NCBI RefSeq assembly: GCF_000317125.1
Contig: NC_019695.1
Span: 2,158,336-2,222,335 of the forward strand
Reading direction: 5' to 3'
Length of the DNA: 64,000 nt
From: Chroococcidiopsis thermalis PCC 7203
GTDB taxonomy: Bacteria; Cyanobacteriota; Cyanobacteriia; Cyanobacteriales; Chroococcidiopsidaceae
Below are positions 19,107-28,565 of the stretch, one piece after another (position 1 is the stretch's first letter; each line of letters begins with the position of its first letter). The position numbers were made by a program, and so were the translations under genes. Below the pieces are notes generated by a model, which worked only from the letters and a program-made list of their open reading frames with translations, made no database searches and had not been told where the DNA came from.

Positions 19107-19431
19107 AGTCGAAAGTCAAAAGTTAAAAGTCAAAAGTCAAAATAATATGTTAAAGACAATCTTCTATAGCCCTCCTTATTAAGGGAGATTTCTATAGCCC
19201 CCCTTAAAAAGGGGGGTTGGGGGGATCTTTCTGCCGTAGTCAAAAAGTTATTGGTTAATAGATATACTATAAAAACCAATCTTCAACTGGGTTCATTTCA
19301 ACACATTTCAATCTGCAAAATCGAAGATCTTGGAGATCCCCCAACCCCCTTAAAAAGGGGGCTAAGACTCGAAATTGAATCGTATATCTTGGAGACTCCC
19401 AACCCCCCAAAGAGTCTATTATAATTCGATC
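19107..19431. repeat. Repeat-rich intergenic stretch with two GATCCCCC elements
   Basis: Holds AAGTCAAAAGTCAAAA heptamers near 19110, then CCCCCCTTAAAAAGGGGGG followed by TTGGGGGGATC (19195-19226) and, in the opposite orientation, GATCCCCCAACCCCCTTAAA (from 19335). The opposed copies could base-pair over 140 bp. No gene seen. Confidence 0.7.
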
Positions 19432-21774
19432 CTAACCCGAAACAGGCTGCGGTTCCCCCACTGCTTCCACAGCTTCAGTAGCGCGATCGCGGACGTATTC
19501 AACTGCCCATAAAATAGCTTCAGGAGTTGCAGGAGAAGCTAAAGGAACGTAATCTGTATCCCCAAACGCCGCCACTGCTGCCCGAATCGCTTCCCGTACC
19601 GAAAGCGCCAACATCAACGGGGGTTCGCCGACAGCTTTACTACCATAAATTACCCCATCTTGAGCCGCCCGTTCTAACAAATGTAAATTGAAACTTTCCG
19701 GTATTTCCCCAATTGTAGGAATTTTATACGTACTAGGGGCATAAGTGCGAATGCGTCCTTTCTCATCCCACACCAACTCTTCCATCGTCAGCCAACCCAT
19801 CCCCTGTACGAAACCACCTTCAATTTGCCCGCGATCGACTAAGGGATTTAAAGATTCTCCCACATCATGCACGATGTCAACTTGTCGTAACTTAAAGTTA
19901 CCTGTAAAGCCGTCTACCTCAACTTCACTCACCGCCGCCCCGTAAGCATAATAGTAAAACGGTCTGCCTTTACCCGTCGCATCATCCCAATAAATATTAG
20001 GAGTGCGATAATACCCTGTAGCAGCAAGACTAATGCGATCGCCATACGCCTGTTTCGTCACCTCTTCAAAATGAATTCGCGCTGAAGGGTAAGTGCGACA
20101 GTAAATCCAATCGTCAGCAAATACCATCTCTTCGGGTGTATCCAACTTTAATAACCCAGCCGCCACCACAGCCAGCCGAGATTTCAGCGTTTCGCAAGCA
20201 TCTTTCACCGCTTGTCCGTTTAAGTCTGCACCGCTAGAAGCAGCAGTTGCAGAGGTATTCGGTACTTTTTCCGTACTCGTAGGCATGATCCGCAGGCGTT
20301 CGATCTTTACCCCTAGCGTTTGGGCGGCGACTTGCAACATTTTGGTATGCAACCCCTGTCCCATTTCCGTACCGCCGTGATTCAGTTGAATGCTACCGTC
20401 GGTGTAGATGAGGACTAATGCGCCTGCTTGGTTGTATTGAGTTTTATTAAATGAAATCCCGAATTTAATCGGAGTAATTGCCAAACCGCGTTTTTTGTAA
20501 GTGCTAGCTTGGTTGTACTGCGCGATCGCCTCTCTACGTGCGGTAAAATTCGAGCTATCTTTTACCTGTTGCCAAACTTTAGTAATGCGGTTATCAAAAA
20601 TTTCTTGGTCGTAATGAGTCGTATTCGTTTCTCCTTCCCCGTGGTAAAAGTTGCGTTCTCGCACCACTTCTGGCGGTAAACCCAAATACCGTGCTACTCG
20701 ATCCATAATATCTTCAATAACTACCATGCCTTGAGGACCGCCAAAACCTCGAAATGCTGTATTCGAGACTTTGTTAGTTTTGGCAATTTGTCCTCTGACT
20801 TCTAAATGGGGAATGTAATAAGCATTATCTACATGTAACATTGCCCGCAAAAGTACGGGAGGAGATAAATCCAAACTCCAGCCACCATCGGCATATAAAT
20901 CTACATCCAAAGCAACGATTTTGCCATCATTAGTAAAACCGACTTTATATTGTCCTAAAAAGCCGTGACGCTTGCCCGTCAAAATTATATCGTGGTGACG
21001 TTTTAATTTTACCCGCACCGGACGACCTGTTTTACATGCTGCGATCGCGGCTACACCTGCAAAAGGATTTGCTTGCGATTCTTTTCCGCCAAATCCGCCA
21101 CCCATTCTGATACAAGTGACGACAACTTGATTCTTATTAATTCCCAACACGCGGGAAACGACAATTTGTGTTTCTGTGGGATGCTGGGTAGAAGCATAGA
21201 CTTGGTAATTACCTTCTCCGTCTGGTATGACCCAACTCGCATGGGTTTCCAGGTAGAAATGATCCTGACCGTTCATTGCCATTTCACCTTCAACATAGCA
21301 ATCTACCTGCTGTAAAGCTGTTGTTGGATCGCCTCGTTTAATCACTCTCGGTTTAAGATGAAAGCTACCTGCTGCGATCGCGTCTTTTATCGTCAGAATT
21401 GGTTCTAGTGGTTCGTATTCGACGACAACTTTTTCTGCACCCAGTCTTGCAACTTCATCGGTTTCCCCTGCTACCCAAACTACTGCTTGTCCGTAGTAAC
21501 TAATTTCCTTGTCGGGAAGCAGGATTTCATCGTAGACAATCGTTCCAGTATCGTTTACGCCTGGTACGTCTGCGGCGGTGATGACTGTGACGACACCATC
21601 AATTTCATATGCGCCAGCAGGATCGATTTTTGTAATTCGCGCTTTTGCGTGGGGAGAGAGTACGGGGTAGAGGGAAAGCATCCCTGCTGGTAAGCGTTGG
21701 TCGTCAGTATAAATTGCTTTACCGCTGACGTGTCCGGCGGCGCTTTCGTGGCTTCTTGTTTTCCCTACTGTCAT
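19432..21774 (-). CDS. xdhB: Xanthine dehydrogenase, molybdenum-binding subunit
   Basis: 780 residues from ATG 21774, which is preceded by a purine-rich GAGGGGG; an upstream in-frame start would add 23 non-homologous residues. Family blocks: HVSGKAIYTDDQRLPAGM, CIRMGGGFGGKESQANPFAG, NTAFRGFGGPQGM, GTEMGQGLHTKMLQVAA, EGGFVQGMGWLTMEE and the active-site glutamate in GSKAVGEPPLMLA. It oxidises hypoxanthine and xanthine to urate together with XdhA. No xdhC-type cofactor chaperone follows. Confidence 0.95.
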   Translation of the reverse strand: MTVGKTRSHESAAGHVSGKAIYTDDQRLPAGMLSLYPVLSPHAKARITKIDPAGAYEIDGVVTVITAADVPGVNDTGTIVYDEILLPDKEISYYGQAVVWVAGETDEVARLGAEKVVVEYEPLEPILTIKDAIAAGSFHLKPRVIKRGDPTTALQQVDCYVEGEMAMNGQDHFYLETHASWVIPDGEGNYQVYASTQHPTETQIVVSRVLGINKNQVVVTCIRMGGGFGGKESQANPFAGVAAIAACKTGRPVRVKLKRHHDIILTGKRHGFLGQYKVGFTNDGKIVALDVDLYADGGWSLDLSPPVLLRAMLHVDNAYYIPHLEVRGQIAKTNKVSNTAFRGFGGPQGMVVIEDIMDRVARYLGLPPEVVRERNFYHGEGETNTTHYDQEIFDNRITKVWQQVKDSSNFTARREAIAQYNQASTYKKRGLAITPIKFGISFNKTQYNQAGALVLIYTDGSIQLNHGGTEMGQGLHTKMLQVAAQTLGVKIERLRIMPTSTEKVPNTSATAASSGADLNGQAVKDACETLKSRLAVVAAGLLKLDTPEEMVFADDWIYCRTYPSARIHFEEVTKQAYGDRISLAATGYYRTPNIYWDDATGKGRPFYYYAYGAAVSEVEVDGFTGNFKLRQVDIVHDVGESLNPLVDRGQIEGGFVQGMGWLTMEELVWDEKGRIRTYAPSTYKIPTIGEIPESFNLHLLERAAQDGVIYGSKAVGEPPLMLALSVREAIRAAVAAFGDTDYVPLASPATPEAILWAVEYVRDRATEAVEAVGEPQPVSG

Positions 21775-21890
21775 CTCGTCCCCCTCAAGGTTATGTGATT
21801 TTGGTCGCGCAAAGACGCAGAGGCGCAAAGATAAGGAAGTCAAAAGCTAAAAGTTAAAAGTCAAAATCACTAACAACTACCAACTACCAA

Positions 21891-23303
21891 CTACCCATTA
21901 CCCATTTCCACAAAAAACTTCTCAAACAAATTCGCAACTAGCATCTTGCGATACTCGGCGCTACCTCGCAAGTCGGTAAGTGGTGTGAAGGCTTGTTTCA
22001 ATTCTTGCTTGGCTTGTTTTACTGTTTCAGCATTCCAGGGTTTGCCAATTAGCTTCGATTCTACTGCTACTGCCCTGGCTGGTGTTGCGGCAACTCCGCC
22101 ATATGCGAGTCTGGCGTGTTCGATTCGATCGCGATCGCCTAAATCGATCGTAAATGCGGCTGCGACAATACTAATATCGTCCGTGCCGCGTTTGCCTACT
22201 TTATAAGATTGACTCAAGCGGCGAGTCGCGCCAGGTGTAATGTTTTTGGGAATTTGAACGGAGACGATGACTTCTCCTGGCTGCAAATCTGTTTTTCTAT
22301 ATCCTTTGAAGAAATCTGCAATGGGAACAGTTCTTTCACCTTCAATTCCAGCTATACGCAGTTGGGCATCTAAAGCGAGTAATACTGGAGGCAAGTCGCC
22401 AATTGGTGAAGCTGTACCGATATTACCGCCTAATGTGGCTCGATTTCTAATTTGACGCGCCGCAAACCAGTGCAGCATCTCATCCATTGCTGGAAAGACA
22501 CCGCGTAAGTTATCTTCTATATGACTTAGTGGTACTGCTGCGCCAATTTCTACTAATTCAGGTGTATTTGTCAGCGTTTTCAATTCTGCTACCGCTTCTA
22601 AGGAAATCAGCACCGGAAAGCTTTTGCTATGATGGCTCATTTCCAGTCCTAAGTCTGTTGCCCCTGCGACTAAGCTAGCGCCAGGATGCTGTTGCAGTAA
22701 TTCTAAAACTGTCTGTAGTTGCGTCGGGCGATAAAACTTTTGGTTTTCACAACTGTAGCTAATTTGACTGACTTCAGTTGTTGCTTGTGCTACCTTCTGG
22801 CTGAAACAATCGCTTGGCGGCTGCATTTGCATCACTTGTTGGGCAGCACGGCGAATTGGCAAATATCCCGTACAACGGCACAAGTTTCCTTCTATTGCCA
22901 TATCGTCTACTTGGCGATCGTAGTAGGCAGCGAACATACTCATAATAAAGCCAGGGGTACAGTAGCCACACTGGGAACCACCTGTTTCTACCATTGCGGC
23001 TTGAACTGGGTGTAACTGTCCGTTGGCAACCCCTTCTACAGTAATAATTTCTCTTCCCGCTACTGCACCCAAGGGAATAAGACAGCTATTCACTGCTTGA
23101 TAGTGGGGTTTTCCATCCGCGCCTTCACCTACAATGGCAACAGTACATGCTCCACAGTCGCCATCCCCACAGCCTTCTTTCGTCCCGATGCGTCCGCTTT
23201 GCCGCAAGTACTCTAACAGCGTTATCGTAGGTGAGACATCTTTTAGGCGGACTGTTTCGCCATTGATGGTTAAAATTAAGCGTTCTGGTGATAATTGCTG
23301 CAC
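21891..23303 (-). CDS. xdhA: Xanthine dehydrogenase, iron-sulfur and FAD subunit
   Basis: 470 residues from GTG 23303. The first [2Fe-2S] cluster uses GTKEGCGDGDCGACTVA and CLIP; the second uses QCGYCTPGFIMSM and NLCRCTGYLPIR (residues up to about 155). From about residue 185 the FAD domain has LVAGATDLGLEM, then RNRATLGGNIGTASPIGDLP. Gene order xdhA-xdhB with a 116-bp gap of repeat-like DNA suggests co-transcription. A GTATACTGTATACA palindrome lies about 120 bp upstream. Confidence 0.95.
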   Translation of the reverse strand: MQQLSPERLILTINGETVRLKDVSPTITLLEYLRQSGRIGTKEGCGDGDCGACTVAIVGEGADGKPHYQAVNSCLIPLGAVAGREIITVEGVANGQLHPVQAAMVETGGSQCGYCTPGFIMSMFAAYYDRQVDDMAIEGNLCRCTGYLPIRRAAQQVMQMQPPSDCFSQKVAQATTEVSQISYSCENQKFYRPTQLQTVLELLQQHPGASLVAGATDLGLEMSHHSKSFPVLISLEAVAELKTLTNTPELVEIGAAVPLSHIEDNLRGVFPAMDEMLHWFAARQIRNRATLGGNIGTASPIGDLPPVLLALDAQLRIAGIEGERTVPIADFFKGYRKTDLQPGEVIVSVQIPKNITPGATRRLSQSYKVGKRGTDDISIVAAAFTIDLGDRDRIEHARLAYGGVAATPARAVAVESKLIGKPWNAETVKQAKQELKQAFTPLTDLRGSAEYRKMLVANLFEKFFVEMGNG

Positions 23304-23420
23304 TTTCTAAATCCACATAGTTAAAAAGTGACTTCGCGATCGATCTTAGACGAGTCAGCCACTGGGCTGCATAAAAGTGCTTGACCAATGCGATCGCGCC
23401 ATCCAATTAAATTTATTTAA

Positions 23421-23434
23421 GTATACTGTATACA
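23421..23434. promoter_or_regulatory. Candidate operator upstream of xdhA
   Basis: GTATACTGTATACA is an odd-centred near-palindrome in the 328-bp gap between divergent xdhA and psaI. Half sites GTATAC are 1 bp apart. It could bind a dimeric regulator; none is identified. The rest of this gap shows nothing else clear. Confidence 0.3.
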
Positions 23435-23631
23435 ATAAAAATGCCAGAATAAAAGTATTCTGAAATACTGAAATGAGGAAATTGTGGCGATCGCGACCTC
23501 TAGTACTTTGCTGAGAGGCGCTTAATCCTACTTCACTATTGTTAAAAATTTTTAGAAAATGCCGCAGCGATCGCAAATTGCAGTAAATTCGTTTTTGGTT
23601 GTAGTCTTATATTCATAAGGAATCTAGCAAT

Positions 23632-23751
23632 ATGTTTTCAGCATCGTTTTTACCATCAATCCTAGTTCCGCTGACGGTTCTAGTATTTCCTTCCGTAGCA
23701 ATGGCTTTGTTGTTTCTCTACATCGAGCGTGAAGACCCCTCAGGGATCTAG
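23632..23751 (+). CDS. psaI: Photosystem I reaction centre subunit VIII
   Basis: 39 residues. After MFSASFLPSILVP comes one membrane helix ending MALLFLYIERED, the hallmark of PsaI, a small PSI subunit near the trimer contact. Short length, single helix and the FLYIE end match the family. AAGGAA about 10 bp before ATG is the likely ribosome site. A good terminator follows at 23895. Confidence 0.9.
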   Translation: MFSASFLPSILVPLTVLVFPSVAMALLFLYIEREDPSGI

Positions 23752-23894
23752 AGAGTTCGGGACTATGGCAGAAGGCAGTTATGCTGAGGGCAGAAGGAAA
23801 ATACCTTTCATGTAAAGAAGACAAGCTGCTTTCATGTCCTCATCTTTCCACGCTATAACTCTGTTAACTCAGCCCTGTTTCCTAATCCCTAATT

Positions 23895-23931
23895 AAAAAC
23901 CGCTTACCTAAACTGGATAAGCGGTTTTTTT
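23895..23931 (+). terminator. Rho-independent terminator after psaI
   Basis: AAAACCGCTTA and TAAGCGGTTTT form an 11-bp stem with a short loop, followed by T residues. It lies between convergent psaI and psbJ and may serve both. Confidence 0.85.
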
Positions 23932-24092
23932 AGCATTATTGTCGATAACGATATACTCGATCCCAAGAACTTCAGCTAGCTAGTACAGCATTGCAGAATT
24001 AGGGCGATCGTTCAAGGTCTGTCAAAAGTCTCCAATAGGAACGTCATAATTTTTGACTTTTGGCTTTTGCCTTTTGACTTTTGCAAAAGTTC

Positions 24093-24212
24093 TTACAACG
24101 AGGAACCTAAATGAGTGTAAGAACCGTAAAAGAATGTTCCAACAACAACAATCACGCCCAAACCAGCAATAGTTGCTACAACCCAAAGGGGTATTCTTCC
24201 ACTTCCAGACAC
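24093..24212 (-). CDS. psbJ: Photosystem II protein PsbJ
   Basis: 39 residues from GTG 24212, with AGGAG about 10 bases upstream. [20 protein letters not shown] opens the single membrane helix and [13 protein letters not shown] closes it, as in PsbJ. It affects electron flow from QA and assembly of PSII. Last gene of the psbE-F-L-J cluster. Confidence 0.95.
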
Positions 24213-24274
24213 AGCTTTTTCTCCTACCTAAATTACACGGTTAGATAAATTAAAGACAACAGCCTTGAATCTAG

Positions 24275-24400
24275 TTAGTTGAAGAAATAACTAGAAAACA
24301 AAATGCCCAGCACGAATATTAGCAGCAAACCCAAGTATAGGGAAGTCCGGTTTAATTCTACAGGCTGGTTATTAGGGTTTTTCGATCTCTCTAATGGCAT
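24275..24400 (-). CDS. psbL: Photosystem II protein PsbL
   Basis: 41 residues. [20 protein letters not shown] and FSSYFFN are characteristic; one membrane helix. PsbL sits at the PSII monomer interface and supports plastoquinone binding. AGGAGA lies just before ATG 24400. It follows psbF by 9 bp. Confidence 0.96.
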
Positions 24401-24409
24401 AAACTTCTC

Positions 24410-24544
24410 CTATCGCTGAATAAACTGCATAGAAGCGATCGCACCTAAGAAAAATACTGTCGGTACAGCTAAGGTGTGAACGGCTAGCCAGCGGACGGTA
24501 AAAATTGGATATTGAATTGGTTGATTGACTTGATTGGTATTCAT
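24410..24544 (-). CDS. psbF: Cytochrome b559 beta subunit
   Basis: 44 residues. [20 protein letters not shown] contains the haem-ligand histidine at the start of the membrane helix. With PsbE it forms cytochrome b559 in the PSII core. It starts 6 bp after psbE ends. Confidence 0.97.
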
Positions 24545-24550
24545 TTCAAA

Positions 24551-24799
24551 CTACTTTCCTATAAATTCCTCGATCTGTTTTCTGCTTTCAAAGCGATCGC
24601 TCACGATTGGCAACTCTTGCCGTTCTTGGGGATAGTATTCGTTTGGTCGGGGTGTTCCAAATACATCATAGGCAAGACCAGTACTAACAAATAACCAGCC
24701 AGCGATAAACAAAGCTGGAATCGTAATACTGTGAATCACCCAGTAACGCACGCTGGTAATAATATCCGAAAACGGACGCTCGCCTGTCGTTCCTGACAT
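24551..24799 (-). CDS. psbE: Cytochrome b559 alpha subunit
   Basis: 82 residues, the standard length. [20 protein letters not shown] carries the haem-ligand histidine before the single helix; [20 protein letters not shown] is the conserved lumenal tail. First of the tightly packed psbE-F-L-J set, with 222 bp to ycf48 upstream. Confidence 0.98.
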
Positions 24800-24957
24800 T
24801 TACCTTCCTCCATTAAGAACCATTACTTTCTTACTCATTATCATACGAAACCTTGACCAGTAGTTAGCGATTAGTCGGGAGTAAAGAATGGCTGCGAACA
24901 TTTGATAATTGGTTGACAGTAGACAGCTATCAGTAGCTAGGCGCTAGTGGCTAGAGT

Positions 24958-25003
24958 TTCTTCCTTGTCTCCCTTGTCTCTCTTGTCTCCCTTGTCTCTT
25001 TCT
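24958..25003. repeat. CCCTTGTCT nonamer repeat
   Basis: Four to five 9-bp units of TTGTCTCCC/TTGTCTCTC between ycf48 and psbE. It resembles, on the other strand, the GGGGGACAA arrays elsewhere in the window. Confidence 0.7.
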
Positions 25004-25021
25004 TCCCGATCCCCAAATTCA

Positions 25022-26026
25022 TTAAGCTGATTCTGCTTGACCTTGATAACGCAGCAAAATTCCGCGCTGACCGATAATAAATCCTTTCTCTGGAGAGAGA
25101 AAGACGATCTTGTAAAGATTCGAGGGGACTGATTCTACGCCTCGGTCTTTTTGCCAAGTTTTTCCGCCATCTGGACTGCAAAGTAGATTACCGCTACCAC
25201 CAGTCACCCAAATTTCTTCAGGTGTCCGGTAAGCCAAATCTAACAATCCCCAACTAGTAGATAACTCTGGATTTTGTACTTCTTCCCATTCTTCTGTATT
25301 ATCTGCCTTAGTAAATTGCACCTGACCGCCTCGTGCCAGCATCCATACACGCCCGTCTTTACCAAATCCCATATTTTGCAGGCGACGGGAACTATTCCGG
25401 TTATGACCTTGCCATGCCGTTTGACCTGGTTCCCAGGTTGAATAGAAATTCCCCTTAGCAGAAACAGCAATGTACTTACCATCTTCGGAACGCGCCACGT
25501 TTCGCAGCACGCCTACGGCTTCCTGTACCATTGCTTTCCAGTTTTTACCACCGTCAGTAGTGCGGTAAATTGCGCCTACATCTGTAGTCATCTCCGCTGA
25601 CTGTTGCCCCAGCGCCACGATTGTGTTTGGGTTGCCTGGTAGCTTTTCACTTAAGAGAATCCGCGACCAAGTTTCGCCACCATCATTTGTATGTAGCAGT
25701 AAAGATGGTTCGCCAACAATCCATCCTTCTTGACCGGAAAAACTCACGGAAGACAGAATAAAGTTTTTGTCACCTAAATCCAAACTCTTCTGCTGCCAGG
25801 TTTTGCCACCATCCTTAGTTTCAAATAAAGCAGATTTATTCCCCACTAACCAGCCATGTTGGGTATCGTCCGTAAAGCCAACATCTTGCAAGTTAACATC
25901 CGTTGGTAAAGTAACTACCTCCCAAGGATTGTAACTAGTAGAGGGAACGCTACTACAGCCGACGCACAGCAAGACGACTGCTACGAGGACAACAATCTTT
26001 TGCCAAAATTTTAACGGTGAAAACAT
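25022..26026 (-). CDS. ycf48: Photosystem II assembly factor Ycf48 (HCF136)
   Basis: 334 residues. A lipoprotein signal ends at LLCVGC (cysteine about 24), so it is probably anchored on the lumenal side. The mature part is a seven-bladed propeller with repeated blocks such as GWLVGNKSALFETKDGGKTW, GAIYRTTDGGKNW and GGSGNLLCSPDGGKTWQ. It helps insert the D1 precursor during PSII assembly and repair. The order rubA-ycf48-psbE-F-L-J is conserved in cyanobacteria and links all to PSII biogenesis. Confidence 0.96.
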   Translation of the reverse strand: MFSPLKFWQKIVVLVAVVLLCVGCSSVPSTSYNPWEVVTLPTDVNLQDVGFTDDTQHGWLVGNKSALFETKDGGKTWQQKSLDLGDKNFILSSVSFSGQEGWIVGEPSLLLHTNDGGETWSRILLSEKLPGNPNTIVALGQQSAEMTTDVGAIYRTTDGGKNWKAMVQEAVGVLRNVARSEDGKYIAVSAKGNFYSTWEPGQTAWQGHNRNSSRRLQNMGFGKDGRVWMLARGGQVQFTKADNTEEWEEVQNPELSTSWGLLDLAYRTPEEIWVTGGSGNLLCSPDGGKTWQKDRGVESVPSNLYKIVFLSPEKGFIIGQRGILLRYQGQAESA

Positions 26027-26177
26027 GCTGATTTTACGTGCTCTACTTAAACAAATTGAATGTATTGTAAGAATATTTCAGTATGCCGATAGGTCGAATG
26101 AAAGCCTATCTACTTGTCAGCATACAGATATATGGTTAGGCGATCGCCGTCTGCACCAAGCTTGCCTGACAGCAGGT

Positions 26178-26513
26178 TCACTGTAACCCATATAGGCTGA
26201 GAAAAAACAAGACGGCTAATGCTAAAGCACCAAAGATCAAAATGTTCTTCTGACCTGGAGTGAGCTGATTCACGCCAAGCCCGTAGCCGAGATTTTCCTT
26301 AAAGCCAGAGGCTTGTCCCACTGGACCAATGTTGGCAAATGCGTTTTTACGCGCTCCACAAACTGGACATCGCCAAGTAGAAGATAGTTCTGCAAATGGT
26401 ATGCCAGGGGCAATATCGTGCTTATCATCGCCGCGATCGGGTTCGTACACATAGCCGCAAGCCCGACATTCATATCGGTCTAGCGCTTGGGTATCAATAG
26501 CTGGTTCGCTCAT
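26178..26513 (-). CDS. rubA: Membrane-anchored rubredoxin RubA
   Basis: 111 residues from ATG 26513; the longer reading adds ten hydrophobic residues without support. The iron is held by YECRACGYVY and WRCPVCGARK. The C-terminus (ILIFGALALAVLFFLSLYGL) is a membrane anchor. Rubredoxin of this type is needed for PSII assembly. It is the first gene of the rubA-ycf48-psb cluster and divergent from ndhC. Confidence 0.95.
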   Translation of the reverse strand: MSEPAIDTQALDRYECRACGYVYEPDRGDDKHDIAPGIPFAELSSTWRCPVCGARKNAFANIGPVGQASGFKENLGYGLGVNQLTPGQKNILIFGALALAVLFFLSLYGLQ

Positions 26514-26604
26514 AGTAAGGCAAATGAGAAAGTAGAGGCGCAAAACTTAAAATCATGTTAAAAATTATGACGCGAAATGACTTCTTCTACAAGGGGTAAG
26601 GGAG

Positions 26605-26640
26605 CAGTTATCAGTGACCAGTGACCAGTGACCAGTGACT
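26605..26640. repeat. CAGTGAC heptamer tandem repeat
   Basis: Four to five copies of CAGTGAC between divergent rubA and ndhC; part of a 347-bp gap that also holds TCGCTCC-type repeats near 26690 and a possible promoter. Confidence 0.75.
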
Positions 26641-26802
26641 GATTAACATGCACCACTCTCTCTTAACAAATTCCGAATTTTCCTCACTCCTCGCTCCTCG
26701 CTCCTCATCCCTAACTCATGCATAGATTTTCTCAATCAGAAGCAGAACTGAATCGAATGATGCCAAGGGTTAGGTTTTGCTAGTGCGTGAAACCCAAATA
26801 TA

Positions 26803-26808
26803 TATAAT
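26803..26808 (+). promoter_or_regulatory. Possible -10 element of ndhC-K-J
   Basis: TATAAT lies in an A+T run 53 bp before ndhC. No good -35 was found at standard spacing, so this is tentative. Confidence 0.3.
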
Positions 26809-26860
26809 ATGTAAAGACAGATAACAAAATTATTGACTCTAGCAACGGTAATTATCCATC

Positions 26861-27223
26861 GTGTTTGTTCTTAGCGGCTACGAGTATTTACTAGGCTTCC
26901 TCTTAATCTGTAGTTTAGTTCCAGCGCTTGCCCTTTCTGCATCTAAGCTCCTCCGACCGAGCGGACGCAGCCCAGAACGCCGGACGACATACGAATCAGG
27001 CATGGAACCCATAGGCGGAGCCTGGATTCAGTTCAATATCCGCTACTATATGTTTGCACTGGTCTTCGTGGTCTTTGATGTAGAAACAGTATTTCTCTAT
27101 CCTTGGGCAGTTGCATTCCACAGCCTCGGTCTGTTGGCTTTTATCGAAGCCCTCATTTTCATTGCAATCTTAGTTGTTGCCCTTGTATATGCATGGCGTA
27201 AAGGAGCTTTGGAATGGTCTTAA
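26861..27223 (+). CDS. ndhC: NAD(P)H-quinone oxidoreductase subunit 3
   Basis: 120 residues from GTG 26861. Three membrane helices; the loop after helix 1 has [20 protein letters not shown], then [20 protein letters not shown], both invariant in this subunit. Part of the membrane arm of the thylakoid NDH-1 complex for cyclic electron flow and respiration. Overlaps ndhK by 10 bp. Confidence 0.97.
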   Translation: MFVLSGYEYLLGFLLICSLVPALALSASKLLRPSGRSPERRTTYESGMEPIGGAWIQFNIRYYMFALVFVVFDVETVFLYPWAVAFHSLGLLAFIEALIFIAILVVALVYAWRKGALEWS

Positions 27224-27945
27224 ATATCGATCCAGCCGGACAAAAAGAACGCATCATTAACCCAATCGAGCGCCCTTCAGTTACTCAAGAACTATCTGAA
27301 AACGTCATTCTCACCACGGTTGACGATCTCTATAACTGGTCTAGACTCTCTAGTTTGTGGCCTCTATTGTTTGGTACGGCGTGCTGCTTTATCGAATTTG
27401 CTGCTTTAATTGGCTCGCGATTTGACTTCGATCGCTTCGGACTCATCCCCCGTTCTAGCCCCCGTCAAGCTGACTTAATCATCACAGCTGGCACGATCAC
27501 GATGAAGATGGCTCCGCAGTTGGTGCGGCTCTACGAACAAATGCCAAACCCCAAGTACGTCATTGCTATGGGAGCTTGCACTATCACTGGTGGTATGTTC
27601 AGCGTGGATTCGCCAACCGCCGTGCGGGGTGTCGATAAATTGATTCCCGTCGATGTTTACTTACCTGGTTGCCCTCCTCGTCCCGAAGCTATCATCGATG
27701 CAATCATCAAGTTACGCAAGAAAATTGCGAACGAGTCGATGCAGGAGCGGACTCCAATCAAGCAAACTCACCGCTACTACAGCACGACCCATAGCATGAA
27801 GGTTGTACCACCTATCAGCGATGGTAAATATCTACAGGTTGCTACACGGCAAGCGCCACCGAAGGAGCTGACAGAGGCAATTGGTATGCCCATACCACCA
27901 GCCCTGCAATCTGTTGCCAAAAAAGAGGAAGTGAACCGTGGCTGA
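27214..27945 (+). CDS. ndhK: NAD(P)H-quinone oxidoreductase subunit K
   Basis: 243 residues. Cluster N2 cysteines are in [24 protein letters not shown] and [13 protein letters not shown]. It joins the peripheral arm to the membrane arm of NDH-1. The C-terminal 60 residues form the usual cyanobacterial extension. Overlaps ndhC by 10 bp and ndhJ by 8 bp, suggesting coupled translation. Confidence 0.98.
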   Translation: MVLNIDPAGQKERIINPIERPSVTQELSENVILTTVDDLYNWSRLSSLWPLLFGTACCFIEFAALIGSRFDFDRFGLIPRSSPRQADLIITAGTITMKMAPQLVRLYEQMPNPKYVIAMGACTITGGMFSVDSPTAVRGVDKLIPVDVYLPGCPPRPEAIIDAIIKLRKKIANESMQERTPIKQTHRYYSTTHSMKVVPPISDGKYLQVATRQAPPKELTEAIGMPIPPALQSVAKKEEVNRG

Positions 27946-28477
27946 AGAAGAAACAAAAGAAGAGACTAAACCCGTACCTGCCGAAGAAACAAAAATTGTC
28001 GAAGCGGGAAAGACTTCCAAGTGGTTGAAGGAAAACGGCTTCGATCACGAAGTTATGGAGCCAGACCACTTGGGAGTGGAGATTATTAAAGTCGATCGCA
28101 ATTTTCTCTTGCCGATCGCCACAGCACTATATGCTTACGGTTTTAACTATCTCCAGTGTCAGTGCGGCTACGATTCTGGTCCAGGACAAGATTTAGTCAG
28201 CATGTATCATTTAATCAAGCTGAGCGATAATGCTGACAGACCAGAGGAAGTGCGGATTAAAGTTTTTCTGCCTAGAGAAGACCCCCGCATACCTTCGGTT
28301 TACTGGATTTGGAAAGCCGTAGACTGGCAAGAACGAGAATCGTACGATATGTTTGGCATCGTCTATGAAGGACATCCAAATTTGAAACGGCTGCTCATGC
28401 CTGAAGATTGGGTTGGTTTTCCCTTACGTAAAGATTACGTCTCCCCCGACTTCTACGAATTGCAGGATGCTTTTTAA
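27938..28477 (+). CDS. ndhJ: NAD(P)H-quinone oxidoreductase subunit J
   Basis: 179 residues from GTG 27938. The acidic, Glu/Lys-rich N-terminus is followed by the 30-kDa subunit signature: [20 protein letters not shown], then [20 protein letters not shown] and [16 protein letters not shown]. Last gene of the ndhC-K-J operon. Confidence 0.97.
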   Translation: MAEEETKEETKPVPAEETKIVEAGKTSKWLKENGFDHEVMEPDHLGVEIIKVDRNFLLPIATALYAYGFNYLQCQCGYDSGPGQDLVSMYHLIKLSDNADRPEEVRIKVFLPREDPRIPSVYWIWKAVDWQERESYDMFGIVYEGHPNLKRLLMPEDWVGFPLRKDYVSPDFYELQDAF

Positions 28478-28478
28478 C

Positions 28479-28509
28479 AGTGACCAGTGACCAGTGACCA
28501 GTGACCAGA
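28479..28509. repeat. CAGTGAC heptamer repeat after ndhJ
   Basis: Four tandem CAGTGAC units directly after the ndhJ stop. Confidence 0.8.
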
Positions 28510-28537
28510 ATGAACATCGATCGCTGATTTAGTTTTT

Positions 28538-28565
28538 GTAGAGACGTTACGTGTAACGTCTCTAC
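28538..28565. repeat. 28-bp palindrome GTAGAGACGTTAC...GTAACGTCTCTAC
   Basis: Perfect 28-bp palindrome between convergent ndhJ and the GNAT gene. Its end supplies the TAG stop codon of the GNAT gene (28562-28564). Could also work as a bidirectional terminator. Confidence 0.9.

Noticed and set aside
23421-23434. NtcA site at the xdhA palindrome
   Set aside because: NtcA sites are GTA-N8-TAC; this one has seven bases between and no correctly spaced -10.
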